64,000 nucleotides of DNA, taken from DATKIY01 sp963726755. Its GTDB lineage: Bacteria; Actinomycetota; Actinomycetes; JAHEKZ01. The notes under the pieces were generated by a model, which was given only the letters and a program-made list of their open reading frames with translations, made no database searches and was not told where the DNA came from. The stretch spans positions 186,001 to 250,000 of the forward strand of contig CAVSDB010000003.1 in the NCBI GenBank assembly GCA_963726755.1. Direction: 5' to 3'. Of this stretch, positions 10,183 through 18,987 are shown in pieces. The position numbers and the translations under genes were made by a program. How positions within the stretch are numbered: the stretch's first letter is position 1; every line of letters begins with the position of its first letter.

Positions 10183-12054
10183 TCAGTCGCGCTTGGCTCG
10201 GGCTCGGCTCCGGCCCCGCTGATTTTGGTCGAGAACCACCTTGCGCAGCCGTACGTGAGCCGGCGTGACCTCGACGCATTCGTCCTCGCGGCAGAACTCC
10301 AAAGCCTGCTCCATCGAGATCTGCTTGTGGGGGATCAGCGGCACCAAGACGTCACCGGAGGACTGCCGCATGTTGGTGAGCTTCTTCTCTTTGGTTGGGT
10401 TGACGTCCATGTCGTCTGACCGCGAGTTCTCCCCGACAATCATCCCCTCGAACACCTCGGTCCCCGGGCCGACGAACATCGTCCCTCGCTCCTGCAAGTT
10501 CGCCAGCGCGAAGCCTGTCGTCGCACCACGACGATCTGCAACGAGGCTGCCGGTCGGTCGGGTTCGCAGTTCACCGTGCCAGGCTTCGTAGCGCTCGAAC
10601 ACGTGGTGGAGCAGTCCCGTGCCACGAGTCTCGGTGAGGAACTCAGTGCGGAACCCGATGAGACCACGTGCGGGCACGATGTACTCCAAGCGCACCCATC
10701 CGGTGCCGTGATTGACCATCTGCTCCATACGTCCCTTACGGAGCGCCATCAACTGAGTCACCACGCCCAAGTAATCCTCGGGGATATCGACGGTTAGGCG
10801 TTCAACCGGTTCATGCACCTTGCCATCGACTATGCGGGTGACGACTTGAGGTTTACCGACGGTGAGCTCGAATGCCTCACGTCGCATCAACTCGACCAGC
10901 ACGGCGAGTTGCAGTTCACCGCGCCCCTGGACCTCCCAGGTATCTGGTCGGTCAGTCGGCAGCACCCGAATCGACACGTTACCGATGAGCTCAGCGTCCA
11001 GGCGTCCCTTGACCTGCCGGGCCGTCAACTTCTTGCCGCTTTGGCCAGCCAACGGAGAGGTGTTGATTCCGATGGTCATCGAGATCGATGGTTCGTCGAC
11101 CGTGATGACTGGAAGGGGGTGCGGGTCATCCGCATCGGCCAGGGTCTCGCCGATGGTGATCTCGGGGATACCGGCGACGGCGATGATGTCGCCTGGACCT
11201 GCTGACTCAGCTGGGACTCGGTCCAAGGCTTCGGTGATGAGCATTTCAGTAATCTTGACCCGCTCGATCGTGCCGTCGGCTCGGCACCAAGCCACCGTCT
11301 GACCCTTATTGATGGTGCCGTTATGAATGCGGCACAGGGCCAGGCGTCCCAGATACGGTGACGCGTCCAAGTTGGTGACGTGGGCTTGGAGCGGCGCGCC
11401 TTCGACATAGATGGGAGCGGGAATCGTCGTCACGATGGACTCGAACAACGGTTCCAAGTTCTCCGAGTCAGGCAAGCCACCGTCATCGGGCCGATTCAAC
11501 GAAGCGCGACCGTTCTTGGCGGACGCATAGAGGATCGGGAAGTCGATTTGCGACTCGTCGGCATCCAGGTCGAGGAACAGTTCGTACGTTTCGTCGACAA
11601 CTTCTGCGATCCGCGCGTCTGGCCGATCGACCTTGTTGATCACCAGAACGACGGGAAGTCTCTTCTGAAGCGCTTTGCGCAAAACGAAGCGGGTCTGCGG
11701 CAACGGGCCCTCACTGGCGTCGACCAGCAGCAGGATGCCGTCGACCATCTCCAGACCGCGCTCCACTTCGCCACCGAAGTCCGCGTGACCAGGGGTGTCG
11801 ATGATGTTCAGCGTGACCTTGTGGCCGTCGGCCATCTCGTGCAGCACGGCGGTGTTCTTGGCCAGGATCGTGATGCCCTTCTCGCGCTCGAGGTCCATCG
11901 AGTCCATGACGCGGTCGGCGATGTCCGCGTTCTCGCGGAACGCCCCGGACTGCCAGAGCATGGCGTCCACGAGGGTGGTCTTCCCGTGGTCGACGTGGGC
12001 CACGATCGCCACGTTTCGGAGGTCGGTTCGCTGTGCCGTGGGCTGGCTGGGCAT
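10183..12054 (-). CDS. typA: Translational GTPase TypA/BipA
   Basis: Ribosome-binding GTPase of the EF-G/LepA superfamily, 623 residues. G1 is AHVDHGKTTL, the switch-I/G2 region includes MDLEREKGITI, G3 is DTPGHADFGG and G4 is NKVDRPDAR. The C-terminal TypA domain shows PARGLIGFRTEF and ENSRSDDMDVNPTKEKKLTN, both diagnostic. It acts in ribosome assembly and stress adaptation. The minus-strand gene is separated by 226 bp from the transporter operon and by 218 bp from the divergent sdh operon. The C-terminal tail is basic and ends RGRSRARAKRD. Confidence 0.97.
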   Translation of the reverse strand: MPSQPTAQRTDLRNVAIVAHVDHGKTTLVDAMLWQSGAFRENADIADRVMDSMDLEREKGITILAKNTAVLHEMADGHKVTLNIIDTPGHADFGGEVERGLEMVDGILLLVDASEGPLPQTRFVLRKALQKRLPVVLVINKVDRPDARIAEVVDETYELFLDLDADESQIDFPILYASAKNGRASLNRPDDGGLPDSENLEPLFESIVTTIPAPIYVEGAPLQAHVTNLDASPYLGRLALCRIHNGTINKGQTVAWCRADGTIERVKITEMLITEALDRVPAESAGPGDIIAVAGIPEITIGETLADADDPHPLPVITVDEPSISMTIGINTSPLAGQSGKKLTARQVKGRLDAELIGNVSIRVLPTDRPDTWEVQGRGELQLAVLVELMRREAFELTVGKPQVVTRIVDGKVHEPVERLTVDIPEDYLGVVTQLMALRKGRMEQMVNHGTGWVRLEYIVPARGLIGFRTEFLTETRGTGLLHHVFERYEAWHGELRTRPTGSLVADRRGATTGFALANLQERGTMFVGPGTEVFEGMIVGENSRSDDMDVNPTKEKKLTNMRQSSGDVLVPLIPHKQISMEQALEFCREDECVEVTPAHVRLRKVVLDQNQRGRSRARAKRD

Positions 12055-12272
12055 GGAGATGCCGACTCACTCTCAAAAAGGGGATCGATCGCCAACTGGC
12101 GACTGGACCATCCTAGAGGCAGGGCTCGGGCTAGAGCACGAATGTCAGATTCCGCCGACCTTGCCGAGGTGATTGGGCCAGGTGTGGCGCGCCAGATGGA
12201 ACGGCGTACGGTCGACGCGATCACTTCGGTAGGTGAGGGCAAGACCGCACACGAGCGCAGCGAAAGGGCACG

Positions 12273-13091
12273 ATGGCCACCGACACCACACAACCGTCCC
12301 TCACGGCGGGGGTCGGCGCACCTGGTCGCGCCACCATCGCGTGGCGAACGCTTCGCAAAGACCCGTGGTGGCTGCAACCTGGGATCACTGCGTTCGTGCT
12401 CTTCTCCTTTGTGGTCTACGCCACATGGCGCGCTTTCGAGGATGCCTACTACTTCAGCTCGCCGTACCTGTCCCCGTTCTACTCACCTTGCCTCGCGACG
12501 AGTTGTCCGACCGGATCGAACGACTTCGGCACCCCCTTCGGCGACTGGTTCATGATGTCGCCGGCGCTGCTGATCCTGGTGTTCCCACTGGGGTTCCGGA
12601 TGACTTGCTACTACTACCGCAAGGCTTACTACCGCTCCTTCTGGCTGTCTCCCCCGGCCTGCGCTGTGGCCGAACCACACCGCCGCTACACCGGCGAGAT
12701 CCGAGCGCCGTTGATTCTGCAGAACGCACATCGCTGGTTCTTCTACGCAGGCCTGGTCTTCAACGTCATTTTGACGTACGACGCTGTGATCGCATTTCGA
12801 AACCCCGAGGGCCAATGGGGTCATATGGGTCTTGGCACGGTCTTCCTGGTTGTCAACGCCACGCTGCTTTGGTTGTACTCCCTGTCATGCCACTCGTGTC
12901 GGCACACAGTTGGTGGACGACTCAAACACTTCTCACAGCACCCGGTCCGCTACCGCGCTTGGACTTTTGTGTCGAAACTGAACACCCGCCACCCGATGTT
13001 TGCATGGCTGTCGCTGTTCGGAGTTGCCTTCGCGGACTTCTACATTCGTTGCGTCGCCAGCGGCGCCTTCACAGACCCGAAGTTCTTCTAA
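12273..13091 (+). CDS. Succinate dehydrogenase membrane anchor, Sdh1 type
   Basis: 272-residue polytopic membrane protein at the head of an sdh operon. Hydrophobic segments occur at about residues 38-52, 95-112, 140-165, 180-200 and 238-255. It resembles the anchor of the mycobacterial Sdh1 complex (Rv0249c) in length, gene position and sequence features: HRWFFYAGL and SLSCHSCRHTVGG, whose His residues are candidates for haem binding. It anchors the catalytic subunits and passes electrons to menaquinone. A single anchor protein serves in place of separate SdhC and SdhD. The ATG is preceded by GAAAGGG. Confidence 0.85.
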   Translation: MATDTTQPSLTAGVGAPGRATIAWRTLRKDPWWLQPGITAFVLFSFVVYATWRAFEDAYYFSSPYLSPFYSPCLATSCPTGSNDFGTPFGDWFMMSPALLILVFPLGFRMTCYYYRKAYYRSFWLSPPACAVAEPHRRYTGEIRAPLILQNAHRWFFYAGLVFNVILTYDAVIAFRNPEGQWGHMGLGTVFLVVNATLLWLYSLSCHSCRHTVGGRLKHFSQHPVRYRAWTFVSKLNTRHPMFAWLSLFGVAFADFYIRCVASGAFTDPKFF

Positions 13092-13116
13092 CCGTGCCAC
13101 ACGTCAAGGAACGCAA

Positions 13117-15012
13117 ATGACCGAACTGGAACGCCACTCGTACGACGTCGTCGTCATCGGCGCGGGCGGGGCCGGACTACGGGCGGCCATTGAGGCGCGG
13201 TTGCAGGGCAAACGAACGGCGATCATCTGCAAATCACTGTTCGGCAAGGCACACACTGTGATGGCCGAAGGCGGCATCGCGGCGTCCATGGGCAACGTCA
13301 ACAGCCACGACAGCTGGCAGGTGCACTTTCGAGACACCCTCCGCGGCGGCAAGTTCCTCAATCACTGGCGGATGGCCGAGTTGCACGCCAAAGAGGCGCC
13401 GGACCGAGTGTGGGAACTCGAAACCTGGGGAGCGTTGTTCGACCGCACTCCCGACGGGCGCATCAGCCAACGGAACTTCGGCGGTCACGAATACCCGCGG
13501 TTAGCGCACGTTGGCGACCGCACCGGCCTCGAACTGATTCGTACCTTGCAGCAGAAGATCGTTTCACTGCAGCAAGAAGATGAGAAGGAATTCGGCCACG
13601 CCGAATCCATGCTGAAGGTTTTTGCCGAGTGCACGATCACTGAACTCCTGAAAGACGACGGCAAGATCTCGGGAGCTTTCGGTTACTGGCGCGAATCTGG
13701 GCGCTTCATCGTGTTCGACGCACCCGCCGTCGTCCTGGCAACAGGTGGGATCGGTAAGTCGTTCAAGGTCACGAGCAACTCATGGGAGTACACCGGCGAC
13801 GGACATGCGCTCGCGCTGCAAGCCGGTGGGTCGCTCGTCAACATGGAGTTCGTGCAGTTCCATCCGACCGGAATGGTTTGGCCGCCGAGTGTCAAGGGAA
13901 TCCTCGTCACCGAGTCGGTTCGTGGCGACGGTGGAGTACTCACCAACTCAGAGGGCAAACGGTTCATGTTCGACTACGTCCCCGAAGTCTTTCGCGCGAA
14001 GTATGCAAAGGACGAAGCCGAGGGCGACCGTTGGTACACCGATGCCGACAACAATCGACGTCCCCCTGAACTACTCCCCCGCGACGAGGTCGCCCGCTCG
14101 ATCAACTCCGAAGTCAAAGCGGGCAGGGGCTCACCTCACGGCGGTGTCTTCCTCGACGTCTCGAGTCGACTCCCGGCAGACGTCATCCGACGCAAACTTC
14201 CGTCGATGTACCACCAGTTCAAAGAATTGGCCGACGTCGACATCACTGCCGAAGCGATGGAGGTCGGTCCAACCTGTCACTACGTCATGGGTGGGGTCGA
14301 GGTTGAGCCGGACACCGGAGCAGCAGCTGGCGTCGACGGTCTGTTCGCCGCGGGTGAGGTGGCCGGCGGAATGCATGGGTCTAACCGCCTTGGCGGCAAT
14401 TCACTATCGGACCTGCTGGTGTTCGGTCGCAGGGCCGGGCTCGGTGCCGCAGCGTACGTCGACAAAGTCGGCGAGAGCCGTCCCACGATCCACCCAGAGG
14501 ACGTCGATGAGGCGGCAGCCGCAGCAGTCGCGCCCTTCTCAGCCGAAGGTGGCGAGAACCCCTACACCCTGCACACCGAACTGCAGCAGACGATGAACGA
14601 CTTGGTCGGCATCATTCGCGTGGAGGATGAAATCGAGTCAGCACTGGAACGACTCGAGGGACTAAAGGCCAGGGCAAAGGCAGTCACGGTCGAAGGTCAC
14701 CGGCAGTTCAATCCCGGCTGGCACCTCTCACTGGACCTACACAACATGCTCTTGGTTTCCGAATGCATCGCGCGCGCCGCTTTGATGCGTGAGGAATCAC
14801 GTGGCGGCCACACGCGCAACGACTTCCCAGAGATGAGCGCGCAGTGGCGGCAGAAGAACTTGATCTGCCGAGTCGACGGTGACGGCATTCGCGTCGATCA
14901 GCAACCGTTGCCCATCATGCCGGTTGAACTGCTATCACTTTTCGAGCGCGACGAGTTGTCGAAGTACCTGACAACGGAAGAGTTGACCGTGCTGCCTGAG
15001 GAAGGTGCCTGA
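13117..15012 (+). CDS. sdhA: Succinate dehydrogenase flavoprotein subunit
   Basis: FAD-binding catalytic subunit, 631 residues, which oxidises succinate to fumarate. The Rossmann motif is VVVIGAGGAGLRAAIEA at residues 11-27. The His of KAHTVMAEGGIAA (H46) is the expected covalent FAD attachment site. Substrate-site elements include the HPTG motif after EFVQF and HGSNRLGGNSLSDLLVFGRRAG. The ATG follows AAGGA. The stop overlaps the next start (TGATG), showing translational coupling with sdhB. Sequence details (AEGGIAASMGNVNSHDSW) follow the Sdh1 branch rather than the classical SdhA type. Confidence 0.95.
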   Translation: MTELERHSYDVVVIGAGGAGLRAAIEARLQGKRTAIICKSLFGKAHTVMAEGGIAASMGNVNSHDSWQVHFRDTLRGGKFLNHWRMAELHAKEAPDRVWELETWGALFDRTPDGRISQRNFGGHEYPRLAHVGDRTGLELIRTLQQKIVSLQQEDEKEFGHAESMLKVFAECTITELLKDDGKISGAFGYWRESGRFIVFDAPAVVLATGGIGKSFKVTSNSWEYTGDGHALALQAGGSLVNMEFVQFHPTGMVWPPSVKGILVTESVRGDGGVLTNSEGKRFMFDYVPEVFRAKYAKDEAEGDRWYTDADNNRRPPELLPRDEVARSINSEVKAGRGSPHGGVFLDVSSRLPADVIRRKLPSMYHQFKELADVDITAEAMEVGPTCHYVMGGVEVEPDTGAAAGVDGLFAAGEVAGGMHGSNRLGGNSLSDLLVFGRRAGLGAAAYVDKVGESRPTIHPEDVDEAAAAAVAPFSAEGGENPYTLHTELQQTMNDLVGIIRVEDEIESALERLEGLKARAKAVTVEGHRQFNPGWHLSLDLHNMLLVSECIARAALMREESRGGHTRNDFPEMSAQWRQKNLICRVDGDGIRVDQQPLPIMPVELLSLFERDELSKYLTTEELTVLPEEGA

Positions 15013-16169
15013 TGACTTACGACGCGCAGTTCCGCGTCTGGCGTGGTGACGACGAGTCCGGTGAGTTGAAGGACTTCACTGTCGAGGTCAACGAAGGTGA
15101 GGTCGTCCTCGACGTCATTCACCGACTACAAGCAACGCAGACCCCCGACCTTGCCGTTCGTTGGAACTGCAAGGCTGGCAAGTGCGGCTCATGTAGCGCC
15201 GAGATCAACGGAAAGCCGCGCCTCCTGTGCATGACACGGATGAGCACGTTCGAAGAAGCCGACACCATCACAGTGACGCCGATGCGCGGCTTCCCCGTCG
15301 TTCGTGACCTCGTCACCGATGTGTCGTTCAACTACCAGAAGGCGCGAGAGGTCCCCTCATTCGCACCGCCTGCAGACCTGCGACCCGGCGAGTACCGGAT
15401 GCAACAGGTCGACGTCGAACGCAGCCAGGAGTTCCGCAAGTGCATCGAGTGCTTCCTTTGTCAGAACACCTGTCACGTGATTCGCGATCACGAGGACAAC
15501 AAGCCAGTTTTCGCCGGTCCACGTTTCTTCATTCGGCTGGCCGAACTCGACATGCACCCACTCGACACGCTCGACCGTAAACGTCAGGCGCAGGAAGAGC
15601 ACGGACTCGGGTACTGCAACATCACCAAATGCTGCACCGAGGTGTGCCCTGAAGGAATTCACATCACGGACAACGCGATCATTCCGATGAAGGAGCGCGT
15701 CGTTGACAAGAAGTACGACCCGGCGTTCGGGCTGTTCCGAGTGTTGAAGGCGCGCGGCAAGTCCAGCAAACGGATGCAAGAGCATGCTGAACGGGCATGG
15801 ATGTTGCTTCGAACCGTTGAAGATGGGACGGCGTCATACGTCGATCTCAGCAAGGAGATCGACGAAGAGATGTTCCAAGCGCGCGACATCGCCAGTACCG
15901 GAACCATCCTCGCGCGGATTGAGGCACTCGCTCACTTTGAAGCGGGCGACCTCGATGGTGCGGCCAAGATGTGCCACGAATCCCTGAGTTGGCACCGAGG
16001 CCACGACGAGGAGTCCGACGCTTGGGTCACACTGGCTCGGATTGAGTTAGCGCACGAGAATGCCCGGGCCGCGCAAGGCGCACTGAACGAAGCCCGACAT
16101 CTGTGGCCGGAGAACCCACGCCTGGCTTCACCGTCGCTAGCAAGTCTTCAAAACGGGGCGACCACCTAG
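15012..16169 (+). CDS. sdhB: Succinate dehydrogenase iron-sulfur subunit with C-terminal TPR-like extension
   Basis: Residues 1 to about 245 are a normal fumarate reductase/succinate dehydrogenase iron-sulfur protein. The [2Fe-2S] ligands lie in CKAGKCGSCS plus the Cys of RLLC, the [4Fe-4S] group in CIECFLCQNTC and the [3Fe-4S] group in CNITKCCTEVCPEGI. After DKKYDPAFGLFRVLKARGK, where mycobacterial homologues end, about 130 more residues follow. Their last 75 residues look like two helical TPR-type repeats (ARIEALAHFEAGDLDGAAKM; ARIELAHENARAAQGALNEA). The frame is continuous and I see no base-composition break, so the extension looks native. Its role is unknown. Confidence 0.93.
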   Translation: MTYDAQFRVWRGDDESGELKDFTVEVNEGEVVLDVIHRLQATQTPDLAVRWNCKAGKCGSCSAEINGKPRLLCMTRMSTFEEADTITVTPMRGFPVVRDLVTDVSFNYQKAREVPSFAPPADLRPGEYRMQQVDVERSQEFRKCIECFLCQNTCHVIRDHEDNKPVFAGPRFFIRLAELDMHPLDTLDRKRQAQEEHGLGYCNITKCCTEVCPEGIHITDNAIIPMKERVVDKKYDPAFGLFRVLKARGKSSKRMQEHAERAWMLLRTVEDGTASYVDLSKEIDEEMFQARDIASTGTILARIEALAHFEAGDLDGAAKMCHESLSWHRGHDEESDAWVTLARIELAHENARAAQGALNEARHLWPENPRLASPSLASLQNGATT

Positions 16170-16176
16170 CAGTGAT

Positions 16177-16193
16177 CTCGGCTACGGGCCGAG
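16177..16193 (+). terminator. Small stem-loop after the sdh operon
   Basis: Inverted repeat CTCGGC/GCCGAG with a 5-base loop TACGG, starting 7 bases after the sdhB stop. No T-run follows, so termination would be weak or factor-dependent. The next gene starts 84 bases later. Confidence 0.35.
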
Positions 16194-16277
16194 CCCAAAG
16201 GCGGATTCCCTGCGGGTGTGGGGCCGGCGCTTGGGTAACTGTTGCTCACGTCTGGCTGGCGAGACACAATCACAGGT

Positions 16278-16568
16278 GTGAGTCGACTGCTCGATAGTGA
16301 AGAGATCGACAAGGCGCTGTCCGACCTTCCAGAGTGGGAGCGGGTTGGCGACTCAATTCGCCTGACGCACAAAGCCAGCGACTTTCTAACCGGGATCGCC
16401 ATCGTCAGCGCGGTCGCCGAGGAAGCCGAGGGGATGGATCATCATCCCGACATCGATATCCGATGGCGCACCCTGACATTTACCCTGTCCACGCATTCAG
16501 CAGGAGGCATCACCCAACTCGATGTCGAACTCGCTCATCGAATCTCGCAAATCGCACGCGCGCACTAA
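16278..16568 (+). CDS. 4a-hydroxytetrahydrobiopterin dehydratase (pterin-4-alpha-carbinolamine dehydratase)
   Basis: 96-residue cytosolic enzyme of the PCD/DCoH family. The active-site motif is GMDHHPDIDIRW, with the catalytic histidine pair, and the typical N-terminal segment LPEWERVGDSIRL precedes it. The GTG start gives the usual family length; a longer ORF start has no ribosome-binding site. In bacteria without aromatic amino acid hydroxylases, the family is often linked to molybdopterin or pterin recycling. Its role here is open. Confidence 0.88.
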   Translation: MSRLLDSEEIDKALSDLPEWERVGDSIRLTHKASDFLTGIAIVSAVAEEAEGMDHHPDIDIRWRTLTFTLSTHSAGGITQLDVELAHRISQIARAH

Positions 16569-16580
16569 GGAAGGCCAGAG

Positions 16581-17027
16581 ATGCGAGTCGTTCCACTCAC
16601 CATCTCCGTAGTGGCAAGCGTTGGGCTCGCTGTTGGCTCCTGGGGAATGGCACACGCTACGACGTCGCATGAGGCCCACGGCACACACGCGGTTGACCCA
16701 TCCGGAAGCCCAACCCGAGTTTTGACTCAGGTTGACGTCGATCGCATTACCGCGCGCAGAGCTGTACCCAAGTTGCACGGCAAGGTCGACGCCCACCGCA
16801 ACATCACCATCAGCAGTAACCCGGTTCCGGCGGGAACTTACAAGCTAATCATCAACGACAGCACGCCTGGTCATAACTGGCACATCTTCGGCGCTGGAGT
16901 CGACAAGAAGACGTCGGTCAGCGGTACCGGGATAACGCGGTTCAAGGTCCACCTAAAGACTGGCAACTACACGGTTCACTGTGACCGGCACCCAGACACA
17001 ATGACCTTCCAGCTGAACGTGAACTGA
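16581..17027 (+). CDS. Secreted cupredoxin-domain protein (plastocyanin/azurin-like)
   Basis: 148-residue exported protein with a signal peptide (MRVVPLTISVVASVGLAVG ending near GMAHA). The C-terminal 85 residues form a cupredoxin-like fold. The first His ligand is in PGHNWHIFG, and the remaining ligands are in VHCDRHPDTM (Cys, His, Met), the complete type-1 copper set. It probably carries electrons or binds copper outside the membrane. The gene lies 12 bp after the pterin dehydratase, with AAGGAAGG before the ATG, so the two are likely cotranscribed. Confidence 0.85.
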   Translation: MRVVPLTISVVASVGLAVGSWGMAHATTSHEAHGTHAVDPSGSPTRVLTQVDVDRITARRAVPKLHGKVDAHRNITISSNPVPAGTYKLIINDSTPGHNWHIFGAGVDKKTSVSGTGITRFKVHLKTGNYTVHCDRHPDTMTFQLNVN

Positions 17028-17047
17028 CCTCGAGTTCGCACGCACCA

Positions 17048-17464
17048 CTAGTCGTCGAACGCTGCGCGGGCCGGTGCCACATCTGCCGGTACCCAGTCGA
17101 CGGTCGTGAGTTCATCCCTCGCTAGCCATCGCACTTCGTCGTGCTGTTGGAGCGGGGTCCACCCAGCGTGGGTCGGACCTTCAACTCGCCAGACGTGAAG
17201 GACTCCTGCGTCCAGAGGCCACTCGCCACCGACCTGCTCCCCGACGACGACGTCGACACCGAGTTCCTCGCGGATTTCCCTGACCAACGCTTGTTCGTCC
17301 GACTCCCCCGGTTCCACCTTGCCGCCCGGTAACTCCCACCGACCCGCGAGCTCGGCAGGTGACGTCCGTCGCGCGGCGAGCAGCCGTCCGCCCACCACGA
17401 TCGCCGCAGCAACAACCACGGAACGGTTTTCGCTCGGCGGATCTCTATCCGACGTCATCACCAT
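17048..17464 (-). CDS. Nudix hydrolase, MutT-like (8-oxo-dGTP diphosphatase type)
   Basis: 138 residues with an intact Nudix box: GGKVEPGESDEQ, then ALVREIREELGVD. The strand before it reads LAARRTSPAELAGRWELP, as in MutT-type proteins that clean 8-oxo-dGTP or related nucleotides. It converges on the cupredoxin gene with a 20-bp gap. The start could be the first or the third codon (MVMTSD). Exact substrate specificity cannot be read from the sequence. Confidence 0.85.
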   Translation of the reverse strand: MVMTSDRDPPSENRSVVVAAAIVVGGRLLAARRTSPAELAGRWELPGGKVEPGESDEQALVREIREELGVDVVVGEQVGGEWPLDAGVLHVWRVEGPTHAGWTPLQQHDEVRWLARDELTTVDWVPADVAPARAAFDD

Positions 17465-17618
17465 GACCCAAGTCCGCCGAGCGGTGGCGGACCGGCAATT
17501 TGAGTACGTAAAGCAGCGTCAGACTGCCGGTTGGCCACCGCTCGAGACTATTGGTATGAGCAGGTGATCATTTTCGGTCGGCCTTCAGTGTTATGGCTGC
17601 CAGTGCCGATGAAGCGGC

Positions 17619-18551
17619 ATGTTCCCTCGCCTTCGCATCCCTCGTGCCTGGTGGCCAGCAATAAGTGCCTGGGTCGTCGCCGTTGTTGGTTATGCCCTAG
17701 TCCTGATGCTGGTCACGTCGATCGGCCTCCATCGATTCGCGACCTGGGATATGAATCAGGTTCGCGAGGCTTTGGCCGCCGGCGACACCGAGCGTGCGTC
17801 GATGATCGCGAACAGTGGCGACATCGCGTTCTTCGTGCCATGGGCCGACATAGCCGCCTTCGCTGCAGTCGGAGCATGCGCGCTCGCTGTGGCATGGGCT
17901 GGTTTTCGCTGGGCAGCGCTAGTCGTCCCGGCACTCGTGACGCTGATGACGATCGGTCCGGCCGTCTCCTGGTTCCACAATCAGCCGCAACCGCTGGTCG
18001 CTCACCCCTTCGGTGAAGGCGGCGGCAACAGCCTCTGGACGGTTCTTGTCTCTGAACCTGCAAGCGATGGCGTCACGCTGCCTGGCTGGCCGTACCACCT
18101 GGGCTCTGCCATTCAACTCGTCGCTCTGCTGATTCCAATCCTGCTCACACCACGAGTGCGTGCCATCGTGTCTTGGCGTCACGTCGCGGTACTCGCCACG
18201 GTTCCGATCGTCGTCGCCGCGTTCCTGGGATTGGCAACATCTTCAGGGATTGCTGCTTACACCGATGTATCGCCGGTCCTGCTCGCCATGGTGGTCGTGG
18301 TGCTTTCTGGCCTGATTGCGTCTGGACGCAAAACGGTTACGCCCTACGTCATGGCGGTGGTCCTGCCAGCAGGCGTTGGAGCAGCCGTGTACCCGGTGCT
18401 TGCCAATGTCAGCTCGGTGATGACCGGGAACCTCCCGGCTTGGTCGTGGCTGATTGTCTCGGCGCTTACCGTCGGCTGGTTTGCATCAGCCGAGCATCTA
18501 CGCCGCTACGTGCCACGGCCAACCCCAGCAACTGTGGTTGAAGTCGCATAA
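17619..18551 (+). CDS. Polytopic membrane protein of unknown function
   Basis: 310 residues with about eight hydrophobic segments, including residues 11-36, 73-92, 98-117, 165-185, 192-212, 222-238, 250-268 and 276-296. I do not recognise a family. The N-terminus is basic (MFPRLRIPRAWW). The gene stands alone between a converging-side Nudix gene and the toxin-antitoxin pair, with no strong ribosome-binding site at the ATG. It is followed by a small hairpin. It probably is a real gene because the hydrophobic pattern and codon use are consistent throughout. Confidence 0.65.
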   Translation: MFPRLRIPRAWWPAISAWVVAVVGYALVLMLVTSIGLHRFATWDMNQVREALAAGDTERASMIANSGDIAFFVPWADIAAFAAVGACALAVAWAGFRWAALVVPALVTLMTIGPAVSWFHNQPQPLVAHPFGEGGGNSLWTVLVSEPASDGVTLPGWPYHLGSAIQLVALLIPILLTPRVRAIVSWRHVAVLATVPIVVAAFLGLATSSGIAAYTDVSPVLLAMVVVVLSGLIASGRKTVTPYVMAVVLPAGVGAAVYPVLANVSSVMTGNLPAWSWLIVSALTVGWFASAEHLRRYVPRPTPATVVEVA

Positions 18552-18558
18552 CCGCGTG

Positions 18559-18575
18559 ATCAGCCATTGGCTGAT
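18559..18575 (+). terminator. Hairpin after the membrane-protein gene
   Basis: Seven-bp inverted repeat ATCAGCC/GGCTGAT with loop ATT, 7 bases after the stop codon, then TTGTCC. It is a plausible weak intrinsic terminator at the left edge of the accessory island. Confidence 0.45.
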
Positions 18576-18690
18576 TTGTCCCTCGATGACCGCGAACTCG
18601 CTGACCTCCGGCATTGCGTTGGGGACCCTTGACCGCTCCGAGCCTTACCGAAGTTCTTGCGGACTGATTGCGGACCGACCACGAGTCATT

Positions 18691-18719
18691 CTGTACATTT
18701 AACTAGTTGAATCGTACAG
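18691..18719. promoter_or_regulatory. Candidate autoregulatory operator of the toxin-antitoxin operon
   Basis: The inverted repeat CTGTAC (18691-18696) / GTACAG (18714-18719) is roughly centred on the 8-bp palindrome AACTAGTT (18701-18708). It sits 8 bases upstream of the antitoxin ATG, within an AT-rich stretch that could also hold the promoter. Phd/YefM-type antitoxins usually bind palindromes at this position. The binding itself is inferred. Confidence 0.5.
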
Positions 18720-18726
18720 TTGAGGT

Positions 18727-18987
18727 ATGGCCACTGAGATGCCCGTCACCGAAGCCCGTGAGCGGTTCAGCGAGCTCGTCGAGACGTCCGCGCACGAAGC
18801 GGTCTTCCTGACCAAGCGGGGCCACCGTCAGGCCGTGGTGATCAGCACGGCGGAGTACGAGCGGCTCATCGAGGCCGACGAGGACGCCGGGGACCTCGCG
18901 GCCGCCGACGCGATCATGGCCGAGATCGTGGCGGGCGCCCCGACGATTCCGTGGGCCACGGTGAAGGCCGACCTCGGGCTGGCGTGA
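18727..18987 (+). CDS. Type II antitoxin, Phd/YefM family
   Basis: 86 residues. The N-terminal DNA-binding fold is typical: MPVTEARERFSELVE followed by AVFLTKRGHRQAVVIS and TAEYERLIE. The C-terminal tail, which would wrap the toxin, is acidic and alanine-rich. It overlaps the toxin gene by 4 bp (GTGA). The pair is visibly more GC-rich than its neighbours, consistent with transfer from a higher-GC actinobacterium. Confidence 0.88.
   Translation: MATEMPVTEARERFSELVETSAHEAVFLTKRGHRQAVVISTAEYERLIEADEDAGDLAAADAIMAEIVAGAPTIPWATVKADLGLA

Noticed and set aside
11380..12555. 391-codon plus-strand frame over typA and the sdh anchor
   Set aside because: Antisense shadow of typA; high-GC codon bias creates such frames.
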